From NCBI RefSeq assembly GCF_014653945.1, contig NZ_BNAU01000005.1, positions 478,088-542,087 on the forward strand: 64,000 nt of DNA. Direction: 5' to 3'. Below are positions 41,429 to 49,245 of this stretch, piece by piece. Under the pieces are notes generated by a model. That model saw nothing but the letters and a program-made list of their open reading frames with translations. It had not been told where the DNA came from and searched no databases. How positions within the stretch are numbered: the stretch's first letter is position 1; every line of letters starts with the position of its first letter. The position numbers and the translations under genes were made by a program. Source of the stretch: Amycolatopsis deserti. GTDB taxonomy: Bacteria > Actinomycetota > Actinomycetes > Mycobacteriales > Pseudonocardiaceae.

Positions 41429-42568
41429 ATGTTCGAGTACTTCCCGGGCAACTACGTCTGGAACCTGGGCGTCGTCGCGACGCTCAACAGCGGCGGGCTC
41501 ATCGACGAGGTCGATCGCGCCTGCCGTCCGATCAAGGAGGCCGCGCAGCGCGGTGAGGACGCCGGGACCGCCGACTTCCTGACGGCGTGGACCGCGTTGA
41601 CCGACCAGCTCGTCGGGCAGGCCGAGGCGGCCGAGGCGGCCGGGCACACCCGCACCGCGCGGCAGTTGTACGCGCGGGCCACGAACTACCTGTGCCAGGC
41701 CGAGCGGATGCAGAGCGCGTCGGCGCCCGGGCGGCTGGACACCTACCGGCGGGTGCTCGCGTTGCAGGAGAAAGCGTTTGCGCCGGGTGTGTCGCGGGTG
41801 GAAATCCCGTACGAGGGCACGACGCTGCCCGCGTACTTCAGCGCGGCGCCGGTGGAGGGTCCGGCGCCGGTGATGATCATGTGGAACGGACTGGACTCGA
41901 CCAAGGAGCACATGTACTCCTCCGGGCACTGGGAGGAGCTGGCGGCCCGCGGGATCTCGTGCCTGATGGTGGACTGCCCCGGGTCGGGGGAGGCGTTGCG
42001 GCTGCAGGGCCTGACGGCGCGGGTGGACACCGAGGCGTGGGCGGCGGCGTGTGTGGACTACCTGGTCGGGCGGTCCGATGTGGACTCGTCGCGGATCGGC
42101 CTGGTCGGCTGGTCGCTGGGCGGCTACTACGCGCCGCGCGCCGCGGCGTTCGAGAAGCGGCTCGCGCTGGTGGTGGCGTGGGGCGCGAACCACGACTGGG
42201 GGGCCGTGCAGCGGCGCCGCCTGGAGCGCGAGGGCGAGCGGCCGGTGCCGCACTACTGGGAGCACGTGCTGTGGGTGTGGGGGCACTCCGACCTGGCGGA
42301 GTTCATCGACTTCGCGGACGCGGTCAACCTGGACGGCGTGGCGGAGAAGATCGACGTCCCGTTCCTCATCTGCCACGGCGAGAACGACCGGCAGATCCCG
42401 CTGGCGTACGCCCACCGCTCCTACGAGCAGGCGACCGCCAGCCCGCGGCGCGACCTGCGGATCTTCACACCCGCCGAGGGCGCGACGGAGCACATCGGGC
42501 TGGACCACCTGCCCCACGTGAGCAGCTACATAGCCGACTGGGTGGCCGACGTGTTCGAAGGTCGCTGA
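41429..42568 (+). CDS. Alpha/beta hydrolase, C-C hydrolase-like (DHPON hydrolase/FrsA group)
   Basis: A 379-residue hydrolase with an N-terminal helical domain (about 1-115) and a core carrying the nucleophile Ser229 in GWSLGG, an acid Asp320 in HGENDRQIP and His355 near GATEHIGL. Size and layout resemble 2,6-dihydroxypseudooxynicotine hydrolase and FrsA-like esterases, which cleave C-C bonds or esters. ATG 41429 is preceded by AAAGGA. It is the last gene of the aromatic operon, separated from the SDR remnant by an 86-nt stretch of different texture. It could cleave the ring-opened product. Confidence 0.85.
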   Translation: MFEYFPGNYVWNLGVVATLNSGGLIDEVDRACRPIKEAAQRGEDAGTADFLTAWTALTDQLVGQAEAAEAAGHTRTARQLYARATNYLCQAERMQSASAPGRLDTYRRVLALQEKAFAPGVSRVEIPYEGTTLPAYFSAAPVEGPAPVMIMWNGLDSTKEHMYSSGHWEELAARGISCLMVDCPGSGEALRLQGLTARVDTEAWAAACVDYLVGRSDVDSSRIGLVGWSLGGYYAPRAAAFEKRLALVVAWGANHDWGAVQRRRLEREGERPVPHYWEHVLWVWGHSDLAEFIDFADAVNLDGVAEKIDVPFLICHGENDRQIPLAYAHRSYEQATASPRRDLRIFTPAEGATEHIGLDHLPHVSSYIADWVADVFEGR

Positions 42569-42572
42569 CCGG

Positions 42573-42619
42573 CGAGTGGGTCGTGTTGGGGCAGCTACCG
42601 CCCCAACACGACCCACTCG
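42573..42619. terminator. 20-bp terminator sharing coding sequence of the zinc-ribbon gene
   Basis: Bases 42573-42592 are the exact complement of 42600-42619, with loop AGCTACC. The right arm is the last codons of the minus-strand gene (residues DEWVVLG); the left arm is non-coding sequence after the hydrolase stop. Confidence 0.8.
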
Positions 42620-42933
42620 TCGTCCTGCTTGGAGTAGTCGATCTTTCCCGTCTCCGGCAGGACCGCGGTCACGATGTCGTGCTCGATGATGACGTCGAAC
42701 ATCAGCTCATCGTTGTAGCCGCAATGAGGGCACCGCGAGCCGTAGCCCCGTGCCGCCACGAGTGGACGGCCCGGCACGCCCGCGTCCCGTTCTCCCCAAT
42801 GCAGTAAGTCGCCGATCCGGTACCGGCTGAGGTCGCACGCGCCGAACCTGAACTGCGCGTCGCGCCGGCTTGGCCGCCCACAGTCGCGGCAGATCTGCTC
42901 GCCGGGTACCTCCACCACGTTGAAGACGCCCAT
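42595..42933 (-). CDS. Zinc-ribbon protein of unknown function
   Basis: A 112-residue protein with paired Cys knuckles: CRDC near residues 15-18 and CPHC near 68-71, suggesting one Zn site. Between them lie RFGACDLSRYRIGDLLHWGE and after them IIEHDIVTAVLPETGKIDY. No nucleic-acid or enzyme domain is recognised. It starts 3 nt after the NADAR stop, so the two form an operon. Its final codons form one arm of a 20-bp terminator hairpin. Confidence 0.78.
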   Translation of the reverse strand: MGVFNVVEVPGEQICRDCGRPSRRDAQFRFGACDLSRYRIGDLLHWGERDAGVPGRPLVAARGYGSRCPHCGYNDELMFDVIIEHDIVTAVLPETGKIDYSKQDDEWVVLGR

Positions 42934-42936
42934 CGC

Positions 42937-43476
42937 TCAACCCCGTAGCTCGGACCGCGCGTCCATCAACGCGAAGCCCAGCAGGTTCAGCCCGGGCCAC
43001 TGCTCCGGCTCCCGGGCGCGCGGGTCGTCCGCCGGGAGGCCGATTCCCCAGGTCGCGTCGACCGGGCTCGCCTCCACCAGCACCCGCTCGCCGGTGCCCA
43101 GCAGGAACCGGCGCAGCTCCGGGTGCTGCCCGAACTTCGCGACCGACCCCGCGACCACGATGTCGTACCGGGACGCCACCCAGCGCTCCTCGTCGAAGCC
43201 CGCCACCCGGTGGCCCAGCTCCTTGGCCCGTCGGGGGTGCGGCGCGCGCAGCACCTGCTCGGCCGTCGCCGTGTCGCCGAACAGCATCGCCTTGCGCCAC
43301 ATCATGTAGTGCTCCGCGGTGGCGAATTCGCGGCCGTCCACCGCGAACCGCGCCGGCCACCATTGGCTCAGGCACCCGCGCCCGGCACTGCCGTCCCGCT
43401 CCGGCCGGTGGCCCCAGAAGAACAGGTACTTCACGCGCTCGCCCCGGCGCGTGCGTTCGATCAGCTCCGCCCGCAT
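42937..43476 (-). CDS. NADAR family protein (YbiA-like)
   Basis: A 179-residue NADAR-domain protein. YLFFWGHRPERDGSAGRGCLSQWW near 17-40, FATAEHYMMWRKAMLFGD near 50-67 and WGIGLPADDPRA near 145-156 are the family blocks. YbiA removes N-glycosidic bonds in riboflavin intermediates. Other NADAR proteins release ADP-ribose from modified targets and can be antitoxins or defence proteins. ATG 43476 is chosen because the conserved part begins soon after. The zinc-ribbon partner is an unusual pairing. Confidence 0.88.
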   Translation of the reverse strand: MRAELIERTRRGERVKYLFFWGHRPERDGSAGRGCLSQWWPARFAVDGREFATAEHYMMWRKAMLFGDTATAEQVLRAPHPRRAKELGHRVAGFDEERWVASRYDIVVAGSVAKFGQHPELRRFLLGTGERVLVEASPVDATWGIGLPADDPRAREPEQWPGLNLLGFALMDARSELRG

Positions 43477-43586
43477 GTCCGGCAGTATCGCCGATCGGAG
43501 TCCCGGAATCACCGTCTTTTCCCGCGCTGCGGCCGCTCTTGAGCAGCTCGCGGCCGCTCGACGCGGCACCGCCTGATCATCCGCGC

Positions 43587-43617
43587 TTGACCTCGAGTTA
43601 GCTGGAGCTCTTAGCGT
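43587..43617 (+). promoter_or_regulatory. Probable leaderless promoter of MFS gene
   Basis: TTGACC (43587-43592) and TAGCGT (43612-43617) with a 19-nt spacer. The ATG at 43625 is 7 nt past the -10 with no ribosome site, as expected for a leaderless mRNA. Confidence 0.45.
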
Positions 43618-43624
43618 TGTTCCC

Positions 43625-44809
43625 ATGACGAACGCGACGGCGTCCGCGGTGCGGCTGCCACCCCGGACACTTCTGCTCACGCTGCTCGGCGTCAGCACGA
43701 TGACCATCATGGCCAGCGCAACCATCACGCCGGCCCTGCCGGGCATGGAACACCACTTCGCGGCCACCCTGAACGCCGCGCTGCTGGTCCGCCTCGTGCT
43801 GACCCTGCCCGGCCTCGCGATCATGCTCGCCGCGCCGGTGCTCGCCCGGCTGAGCGGCCGCGCCGGGCGGGTCCGGGTGCTCGCGGCGGGCCTCACCCTC
43901 TACGTCGTCGGCGGCGGGTCGGGCCTGGTGCTCGACTGGCTGCCCGGGCTGCTGGCCGGCCGCGCGGTGCTGGGCGTGGGCATCGCGGCGATCATGGTCA
44001 CCTCGACCGCCCTGCTCGCCGACCACTACCCGGCCACCGACCACGGCCGGGTGCTGGGCCTGCAGGGCGCCGCGATGGGGTTCGGCGGTGTCGTCGCCCT
44101 CCTGCTCGGCGGGGTGCTGGCCGACCTCAGCTGGCGTGGGCCGTTCGCGATCTACCTGCTCGCCCTGCCGATGCTCGCACTCGTCCTCCGGTTCGTGCCC
44201 GAGGCGCCGAAGGCCCCGGCGTCGCCGGACGGTCCACAAGGGACAACGCGGCTGTTCGGCCTGTACGCGCTGATGTTCCTCGGCGTGATCGTCTTCTACA
44301 CCGTCCCCACGCAGGCGCCGTTCTGGCTGGGCGAGGTCACCGGCGCCGGCCCGGTCGTCGTGGGCGTGCTGATGGCCGCGCTGAACCTGGTCATGACGCT
44401 GGTCGGCCTGAACTTCCGGCGGCTGCGCGCCCGCTGGGACTTCCGGGTCCTCGCCGCGGCGGTCTTCGCCGCCTACGCGGCCGGCCTGGTCGTCCTCGGC
44501 CTCGCCGGCGGGATCTGGATGGCAGCGCTCGGCATGCTGATCACCGGCCTCGGCATCGGGCTGCAGAACCCGGTGTTCAACGGCTGGGTGGTGGCCTCGG
44601 TCGATCCCGCGGCACGCACCCGCGCGCTCGGGATGCTGACGTCGGCGTTGTTCCTCGGCCAGTTCGCCTCTCCGCTGATCGCGCAACCGGTGGTCGCCGG
44701 CGTCGGGCTCGGGACCACGTTCGTGCTCGCCGGCGCGCTCGGCCTGGTGATCTCCGTGGTGCTGGTTTTCCTGCGCGGCAGGGCAACCGCGGATTCGCCG
44801 GCGGCGTAG
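43625..44809 (+). CDS. MFS transporter (CynX/exporter-like)
   Basis: A 394-residue transporter with 12 predicted helices. Segments such as LRLVLTLPGLAIMLAAPVLA-type helix 2 and GRVLGLQGAAMGFGGVVALLLGGVLADLSWRGPF are typical of small MFS carriers of the CynX or Bmr types. The N-terminus begins close to the -10 box. No partner regulator lies next to it. It is divergent from the NADAR operon; any link is unproven. Confidence 0.82.
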   Translation: MTNATASAVRLPPRTLLLTLLGVSTMTIMASATITPALPGMEHHFAATLNAALLVRLVLTLPGLAIMLAAPVLARLSGRAGRVRVLAAGLTLYVVGGGSGLVLDWLPGLLAGRAVLGVGIAAIMVTSTALLADHYPATDHGRVLGLQGAAMGFGGVVALLLGGVLADLSWRGPFAIYLLALPMLALVLRFVPEAPKAPASPDGPQGTTRLFGLYALMFLGVIVFYTVPTQAPFWLGEVTGAGPVVVGVLMAALNLVMTLVGLNFRRLRARWDFRVLAAAVFAAYAAGLVVLGLAGGIWMAALGMLITGLGIGLQNPVFNGWVVASVDPAARTRALGMLTSALFLGQFASPLIAQPVVAGVGLGTTFVLAGALGLVISVVLVFLRGRATADSPAA

Positions 44810-44845
44810 GGAGGTGCGTAAGCCCACCGACAGGGAGGAACGGGC

Positions 44846-45211
44846 ATGCGCATCAAGGGAATCATCATGGGGGCGGCGACCGGGGCGATCGGGCTGGCGA
44901 TGTTCGCCGCACCCGCCGCGAACGCGTCCGAGGGGTCGGACTGCGACCCGAACCCGGGATCGACCGGGTCGTGCGGGTGGATCAACGTCGAGCCGGACGT
45001 GGTCCACCGCGGCGACGTGGTGGACGTGGAAGCCAACTGCCGCAACGCGGTGGCGTCCCCGGTGTCGGACGTGCTGCTGAACTTCACCCCGACCGCCGAG
45101 CCCACCCACTGGTCGGCGACGGTCTCCCGCAAGGCCAAGCCGGGCGAACACACCGCCACGATCACCTGCCCGGAAAACACCTACACGACGACGTTCCTGG
45201 TGGTCCGTTAA
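44846..45211 (+). CDS. Small secreted beta-rich protein
   Basis: A 121-residue protein with a clear signal peptide (cleavage after Ala27, ANA-S). The mature 94 residues include Cys33, Cys43, Cys65 and Cys108, which could form two disulfides, and an Ig-like pattern INVEPDVVHRGDVVDVEANC, FTPTAEPTHWSATVSRKAKPGE and TATITCPENTYTTTFLVV. It resembles small secreted actinobacterial proteins of unknown function. It lies 36 nt after the MFS gene with a GGGAGG-type site near 44833. Confidence 0.78.
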   Translation: MRIKGIIMGAATGAIGLAMFAAPAANASEGSDCDPNPGSTGSCGWINVEPDVVHRGDVVDVEANCRNAVASPVSDVLLNFTPTAEPTHWSATVSRKAKPGEHTATITCPENTYTTTFLVVR

Positions 45212-45222
45212 CAGAAGTGACG

Positions 45223-45256
45223 CCGCCGAGCGGTCCAAAGGGTGACCGCCCGGCGG
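45223..45256 (+). terminator. Probable terminator after secreted protein gene
   Basis: CCGCCGAGCGGTC (45223-45235) pairs with GACCGCCCGGCGG (45244-45256) with one mismatch and an 8-nt loop. It ends just short of the stop of the convergent methyltransferase gene. Confidence 0.6.
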
Positions 45257-45257
45257 T

Positions 45258-46034
45258 TCACCGAAGCGGCTTGCAGCCGACTCCGGCCAGGCTGCCTCGA
45301 CGGGCACGCTGGTCGTGAAGTGCTCGCGGGATACCCGACCGCCAATCCGCCGCCGGAACCAAGCCCGGTGGGACCATCTCGAGCCCCCGGAAGAACTCCG
45401 ATATCTCCTCAGCCGTCCGCGGGATCACCGTCGCCGAATTGCGGGTGTAACGCCGGACCAGCTCGGCGCGCGCATCGGGACTCGCCGACGCGTCGTCGAC
45501 CGCTCCGTGCGAAATGACGAGATAGCTGCCCGGCGCGAAAGCCCCACCCCACTCGTGGACCAGTGGAGCGGGCTGGTCGACGAAATGCAGTACGGCATTC
45601 ATGAGCAAAGCAGTGGGGTCCGAAAGGTTCAACACGCCGTCCAACTGCCGCAACGCGTCGGCCGGACGACGAAGATCACCGGAAATAACCTGAACGCGGG
45701 AATCATCACGGGTGAGGTCGGACAGCGCGGTGACAACATCCGGGTCGTTGTCGACATAGACGACGCGTGCGTCGTAGGCGAGTTCGTGGACGTTGCCCCC
45801 GGGAGTCGGATAGCCGGCTCCGATGTCGACGAACTGGCGTATCCCCTGATCGTGGCAGAAGGTGACCGCGCGCTTGAGAAACTCCCTGCTCAGCTGGGCC
45901 CACTCCACTATGAAAGGGATCAACGGGTAGACCGTCTCCTCGGCAAAGGTCCGTTCGAGGGCGCTGTGGTGCTCACCGCCGAGGTAGAGGTTGTACAGCC
46001 GGGACGCACTTGGGCGTTCGTCGTCAGTGGTCAA
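45258..46034 (-). CDS. SAM-dependent methyltransferase, DUF574 family
   Basis: A 258-residue protein of the actinobacterial DUF574 methyltransferase family: SASRLYNLYLGGEHHSALER near 9-28, FVDIGAGYPTPGGNVHELA near 77-95 (motif I), VVYVDNDPDVVTAL (motif II) and VISGDLRRPADAL. Substrate unknown. The start is TTG 46034 with AAGGAGAAG upstream; it overlaps the phosphatase stop by 4 nt, so the two are coupled. A second DUF574 gene lies 2 kb downstream. Confidence 0.85.
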   Translation of the reverse strand: MTTDDERPSASRLYNLYLGGEHHSALERTFAEETVYPLIPFIVEWAQLSREFLKRAVTFCHDQGIRQFVDIGAGYPTPGGNVHELAYDARVVYVDNDPDVVTALSDLTRDDSRVQVISGDLRRPADALRQLDGVLNLSDPTALLMNAVLHFVDQPAPLVHEWGGAFAPGSYLVISHGAVDDASASPDARAELVRRYTRNSATVIPRTAEEISEFFRGLEMVPPGLVPAADWRSGIPRALHDQRARRGSLAGVGCKPLR

Positions 46035-46717
46035 GGTCGGGCTTCTCCTTCGCTTGCCATACCGGCGCCGCCCAAGTGGGCGGTGTCGTTGTGGGTGACT
46101 TGCACCCAGCGATGGTGTCGCTCCCGAATTCCGGGTACGAGGGCCTGCCGCTCCCAGCGGGTGATGCCCGTCGGGGTCACCTCGAACCCGGCGTGCACCC
46201 GGACGTCCGGCGGCAACCGAAGGAACAGGTGAGCGGCTGCGGTGACGGTTTCCCCATGTCCGATGACGAGGATCCGCTCTCCATGATGCCGATCGAGCAG
46301 CCGGGTGAGCCCCGCGGTGACGCGGACGAAGTAGTCCTTCCAGGTCTCCGCTCCCGGCGCGATGGCGATCTCCAGCCCGTCCTCGGGCCCCGCGCGGACC
46401 TCGGAGAGCACTTCTCGCCAGGGACGGCCGTCGGCCTCGCCGTAGTCGGGATCGCGCAAGTCGTCGGCGACGGTGAGCGGAAGATCGAGCCGTGCTGCGA
46501 CGATCTCGGCCGTTTCCGCAACACGCCGCACCGAAGTGGCGTACAGCGCGGCGAACCGCTTGGCGTCGTGCTCCTTCGCGAGGACGGCAGCCAGCCGGGC
46601 GGCTTGCCACCGCCCCAACTCGGTCAGTCCGGTACATCCGCGAGGGCCTCCCACAACCCCTTCTCGGCCGCACCGAGACTCCCCGTGGCGCGCGATAACC
46701 AAACCAGTGTTCTCCAT
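46031..46717 (-). CDS. Histidine phosphatase family protein
   Basis: A 228-residue phosphoglycerate-mutase-like phosphatase. The RHG motif is IARHGESRCG at about 8-17, with catalytic His and Arg; the acid-base Glu lies in PDYGEADGRPW-type segment near 100; the second His is in LVIGHGETVT near 163-172. Members act on small phosphates or proteins. ATG 46717 has GGGAGGG upstream. It is coupled to the DUF574 methyltransferase and divergent from the PAS-like gene. Confidence 0.88.
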   Translation of the reverse strand: MENTGLVIARHGESRCGREGVVGGPRGCTGLTELGRWQAARLAAVLAKEHDAKRFAALYATSVRRVAETAEIVAARLDLPLTVADDLRDPDYGEADGRPWREVLSEVRAGPEDGLEIAIAPGAETWKDYFVRVTAGLTRLLDRHHGERILVIGHGETVTAAAHLFLRLPPDVRVHAGFEVTPTGITRWERQALVPGIRERHHRWVQVTHNDTAHLGGAGMASEGEARP

Positions 46718-46830
46718 CCTGGCCCTCCCGCCGGATTCCGCAGCCTTGACGAATCGCCCCGCACGGCGTACGCGCAGGGCAATACCGCTTCGGCCACGCC
46801 CGGAATGGCAACGGGACGGGCACAATGTGT

Positions 46831-46859
46831 CGGCAGCACCGCGTCCTACGGTGCTGCCG
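46831..46859. repeat. Hairpin in divergent intergenic region
   Basis: CGGCAGCACCG and its complement CGGTGCTGCCG with loop CGTCCTA (11-bp stem) between the phosphatase and PAS-like genes. It is followed by the palindrome ACGGTA-AA-TACCGT (46866-46879). Confidence 0.6.
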
Positions 46860-46865
46860 CGTAAA

Positions 46866-46879
46866 ACGGTAAATACCGT
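46866..46879. promoter_or_regulatory. Palindrome, candidate operator
   Basis: ACGGTA-AA-TACCGT, 6-bp perfect arms, in an AT-richer patch 113 nt upstream of the PAS-like gene. No adjacent regulator gene. Confidence 0.4.
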
Positions 46880-46939
46880 CCCACCACCCCGTCTAGGCCT
46901 GGTCGGGTGGATCAGTTTCACCTGGCCTCACATTTGGTT

Positions 46940-46957
46940 AACCTCTGAACCGAGGTT
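46940..46957. promoter_or_regulatory. Inverted repeat upstream of PAS-like gene
   Basis: AACCTC-TGAACC-GAGGTT, 6-bp arms with a 6-nt centre, 35 nt before the GTG at 46992. Together with the two elements above it fills the 274-nt intergenic region (46718-46991), which has no coding frame I trust. Confidence 0.4.
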
Positions 46958-46991
46958 CCGAATCGATCGGTACCTGACCGGACGAAGGTCG

Positions 46992-48155
46992 GTGAAGAAC
47001 GTGAACGCCGCTCGGCGACAGCCGGGGACCGCGGAAGGAAACTGGGTACTGGTCGACACCCGGCCCGACGATCCTCGGCGCGACAGGCACCGCGGGCGCA
47101 AGGTGGGACTCCTCCTGGCGGTGGGCCAGGCGAGCTACCACGGAGTCGCGCCGCGGAACGCGCTCGACCATCGCCTGGCCCAGCACCTGCTCAGGTACCG
47201 GCTGGAGCAGGCCGTGCGCGAGGGGAACCGGGTCGAAGCGGACCGGGTGACCTACGCGGGCCGCGAGTGGAAAGTCCGCGTCCTGCCGATCACCTCCCCC
47301 GTCACTGGAACGGTGGTCGCGGCGATGGGGTGCTACCTCGACGCCGCCACGGACTGGGCAACGGTGCCGCCCCCGCTCGTGGGCAGTTGGGAGTGGCGGA
47401 TCACCGAAGCGGGAGCCGATCACCAGAACACGATCGCCTGGACCGACGAACTGTTCGAGCTGTACGGCTTGGCCCCACCGGACGAGGAACGCCAGCCGGG
47501 CGCGCCGGAGGAGCCCGCGGTTCGCCGGCGATTTCCGCACGGCCGCTGGTGGGACGGCACCTACTTCCTGCACAACCTGGTGATGGACTCGTGGCGGCCC
47601 GCCGTTCAGGAGTTCCGGGACCGGCTCCTCCACGACAACAGTGGCGGCCTGCACCTCTGCAGCTTCAAGACCCAGCACCGGGTGACCGGCCAACCGGTCG
47701 CACTTCGCCTCGCCGGACGGGCCGCCGCCGGCATGCCGGGGTGGTTCCACGGCATCGCCACCATCGACGTCGGGGCGCGGGAGAACGCGACTTCTCCGAC
47801 GCCTCGCCCACTGGCCCAGGCCTTTCTCGAAGCGTCCCGGGACCCGCTGATCGTCGTCGACCGGATGCTGGAAGAGCTGGACACCGCGAACTCGCTCTTC
47901 GACGGGTTGAACCTCGCGGTGCCGACCGACCACCACGTGCGCAAACTGGTGCACCCGTTCGACGTGCCCGCCCTGACCAAACTCTTGGGGGAAGCCGGAG
48001 CAGCACCGGAACACCCGGTGGGTCCGCAACGGCTGCGCCTCGCCACGTTGTCCGCGGAGGTGTGGCGCGAATTCGAGTTCCTGGCCGTCGGCGACGCGCC
48101 CACGCGGGGCGACGAGGTTCGTTACGTCGTGTGCCGGATCACCGAACCGGCGTGA
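46992..48155 (+). CDS. Putative PAS-like sensory protein (DUF5593-like)
   Basis: A 387-residue cytosolic protein. Residues about 20-115 look like a DUF5593/GAF-type module (KVGLLLAVGQASYHGVAPRN and REWKVRVLPITSPVTGTVVAAM), and about 125-250 resembles a PAS module with VGSWEWRI and TDELFELYGLAPPDE. A third part to 387 has no known motif. There is no kinase, HTH or catalytic domain. It may bind a ligand and act on partners. GTG 46992 has GAAGG upstream; GTG 47001 is an alternative. It lies between two DUF574 methyltransferase genes. Confidence 0.6.
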   Translation: MKNVNAARRQPGTAEGNWVLVDTRPDDPRRDRHRGRKVGLLLAVGQASYHGVAPRNALDHRLAQHLLRYRLEQAVREGNRVEADRVTYAGREWKVRVLPITSPVTGTVVAAMGCYLDAATDWATVPPPLVGSWEWRITEAGADHQNTIAWTDELFELYGLAPPDEERQPGAPEEPAVRRRFPHGRWWDGTYFLHNLVMDSWRPAVQEFRDRLLHDNSGGLHLCSFKTQHRVTGQPVALRLAGRAAAGMPGWFHGIATIDVGARENATSPTPRPLAQAFLEASRDPLIVVDRMLEELDTANSLFDGLNLAVPTDHHVRKLVHPFDVPALTKLLGEAGAAPEHPVGPQRLRLATLSAEVWREFEFLAVGDAPTRGDEVRYVVCRITEPA

Positions 48156-48159
48156 TGGC

Positions 48160-49026
48160 CTAGTTGTCCACTATGGCCACCGCACCGCGCATCGTGCGCT
48201 TGGCCCAGTCGGCGTGACTGACGTGGCTTCCCGGCTCGGGCAGGCAGTCCGGGAGGTACGTGATTGGGGTGACCAGCGTCATCCCGTCGAAGAACCGCTC
48301 GACCTGCGACACGTTGCGCAACACGAACGGGGTGCCGAGATCCTGTTCGTACACCTGCGAAAGCGCGATGAACGGTGCGAGAGCTTCCGCGGGAAGATCT
48401 TCACCGCAGCCAAGGGACAGCGCGAAACAGCTCCCGGGCGCCAACCGGTCGGTGTACTGCCCCACCACGTCGTAAAGGTCCTCACCGTCGCGGAGTTGCG
48501 CGAACGACAGGACGCAGAGCATGCCCAGCCAAACCGGCTCGCTGAAATCCAACTGGGCGCGCACCGCGCTGTCGTCGAAGATCATCTCGGGTTCCCGGAG
48601 GTCGGCGTGCACCACCGCGGTCTTCGCGTTCCCCGCCAGCAACCGCCGGTATTCCTGCACCGGCGCGTGCTCGTAGTCGACGTAGACGACCCGGGCGTCG
48701 GGCTGGCCGGGCTGCGCGACCTCGTGCACGTTGCCCCACCGGGGGAATCCGCAGCCCAGCTCGAGGAACTGGCGGACACCCGCGTTCAGCGCGTACCGCA
48801 CGGACCGGACGAGGAACTGACGGTTGAACCGGGCCACGTTCTCCGGCACGTCGCGATGCTCCGGCGGAAATTCCGCGAGCATGCGGCGAGCCGCTTCCCG
48901 GTCGTGCTCGGTGACGCCGCTACCGCCCAACTGGACGTCGTAGACACCACCGCAGGTGGCGCGGTCCGTGGTGTGGCGAGGACCGTAGACGATCCCGGTC
49001 GACCCGCCGCCCGAATCACTCGCCAT
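48160..49026 (-). CDS. SAM-dependent methyltransferase, DUF574 family (second copy)
   Basis: A 288-residue DUF574 methyltransferase: GGVYDVQLGGSGVTEHDREAAR near 26-47, FLELGCGFPRWGNVHEVA near 86-103 (motif I), VVYVDYEHAPVQEYRR and HADLREPEMIF, then SLGCGEDLPAE. Substrate unknown. Family-wide sequence features match the gene at 45258, but the two proteins differ widely. It starts at ATG 49026, and its stop lies 4 nt from the stop of the convergent PAS-like gene. Confidence 0.85.
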   Translation of the reverse strand: MASDSGGGSTGIVYGPRHTTDRATCGGVYDVQLGGSGVTEHDREAARRMLAEFPPEHRDVPENVARFNRQFLVRSVRYALNAGVRQFLELGCGFPRWGNVHEVAQPGQPDARVVYVDYEHAPVQEYRRLLAGNAKTAVVHADLREPEMIFDDSAVRAQLDFSEPVWLGMLCVLSFAQLRDGEDLYDVVGQYTDRLAPGSCFALSLGCGEDLPAEALAPFIALSQVYEQDLGTPFVLRNVSQVERFFDGMTLVTPITYLPDCLPEPGSHVSHADWAKRTMRGAVAIVDN

Positions 49027-49092
49027 GGCTCCCCCGATTCCGCCATTCGTGGTGGAACATCAACATCTCCCGCTCAAAGTACGTCCTGCCGC

Positions 49093-49239
49093 TCATCCGG
49101 GCGGAGTGAACCGCACCGGGACCGGCTGACGCCCGAACAGACGGGACAGGATCAGCTTCCCCCGCCACCTCCACGCGGGACCGCTTCTGGTGACCGGTCC
49201 GGTGCCGCGGGCCGGAACCTCGGTGATTCGCGCGGTCAC
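49093..49239 (-). CDS. Small basic protein (48 aa)
   Basis: A 48-residue ORF starting at GTG 49239 with GGAGG at 49249-49253, 9 nt upstream, right after the TetR stop. The product ends WRWRGKLILSRLFGRQPVPV then RFTPPG; it is strongly basic and Trp-rich. No motif is recognised. It lies in the same direction as TetR with the coupling geometry of an operon. An internal ATGA at its stop (49093-49096) opens a further 26-codon frame that ends just inside the methyltransferase start. Confidence 0.5.
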   Translation of the reverse strand: MTARITEVPARGTGPVTRSGPAWRWRGKLILSRLFGRQPVPVRFTPPG

Positions 49240-49245
49240 CGGCGC

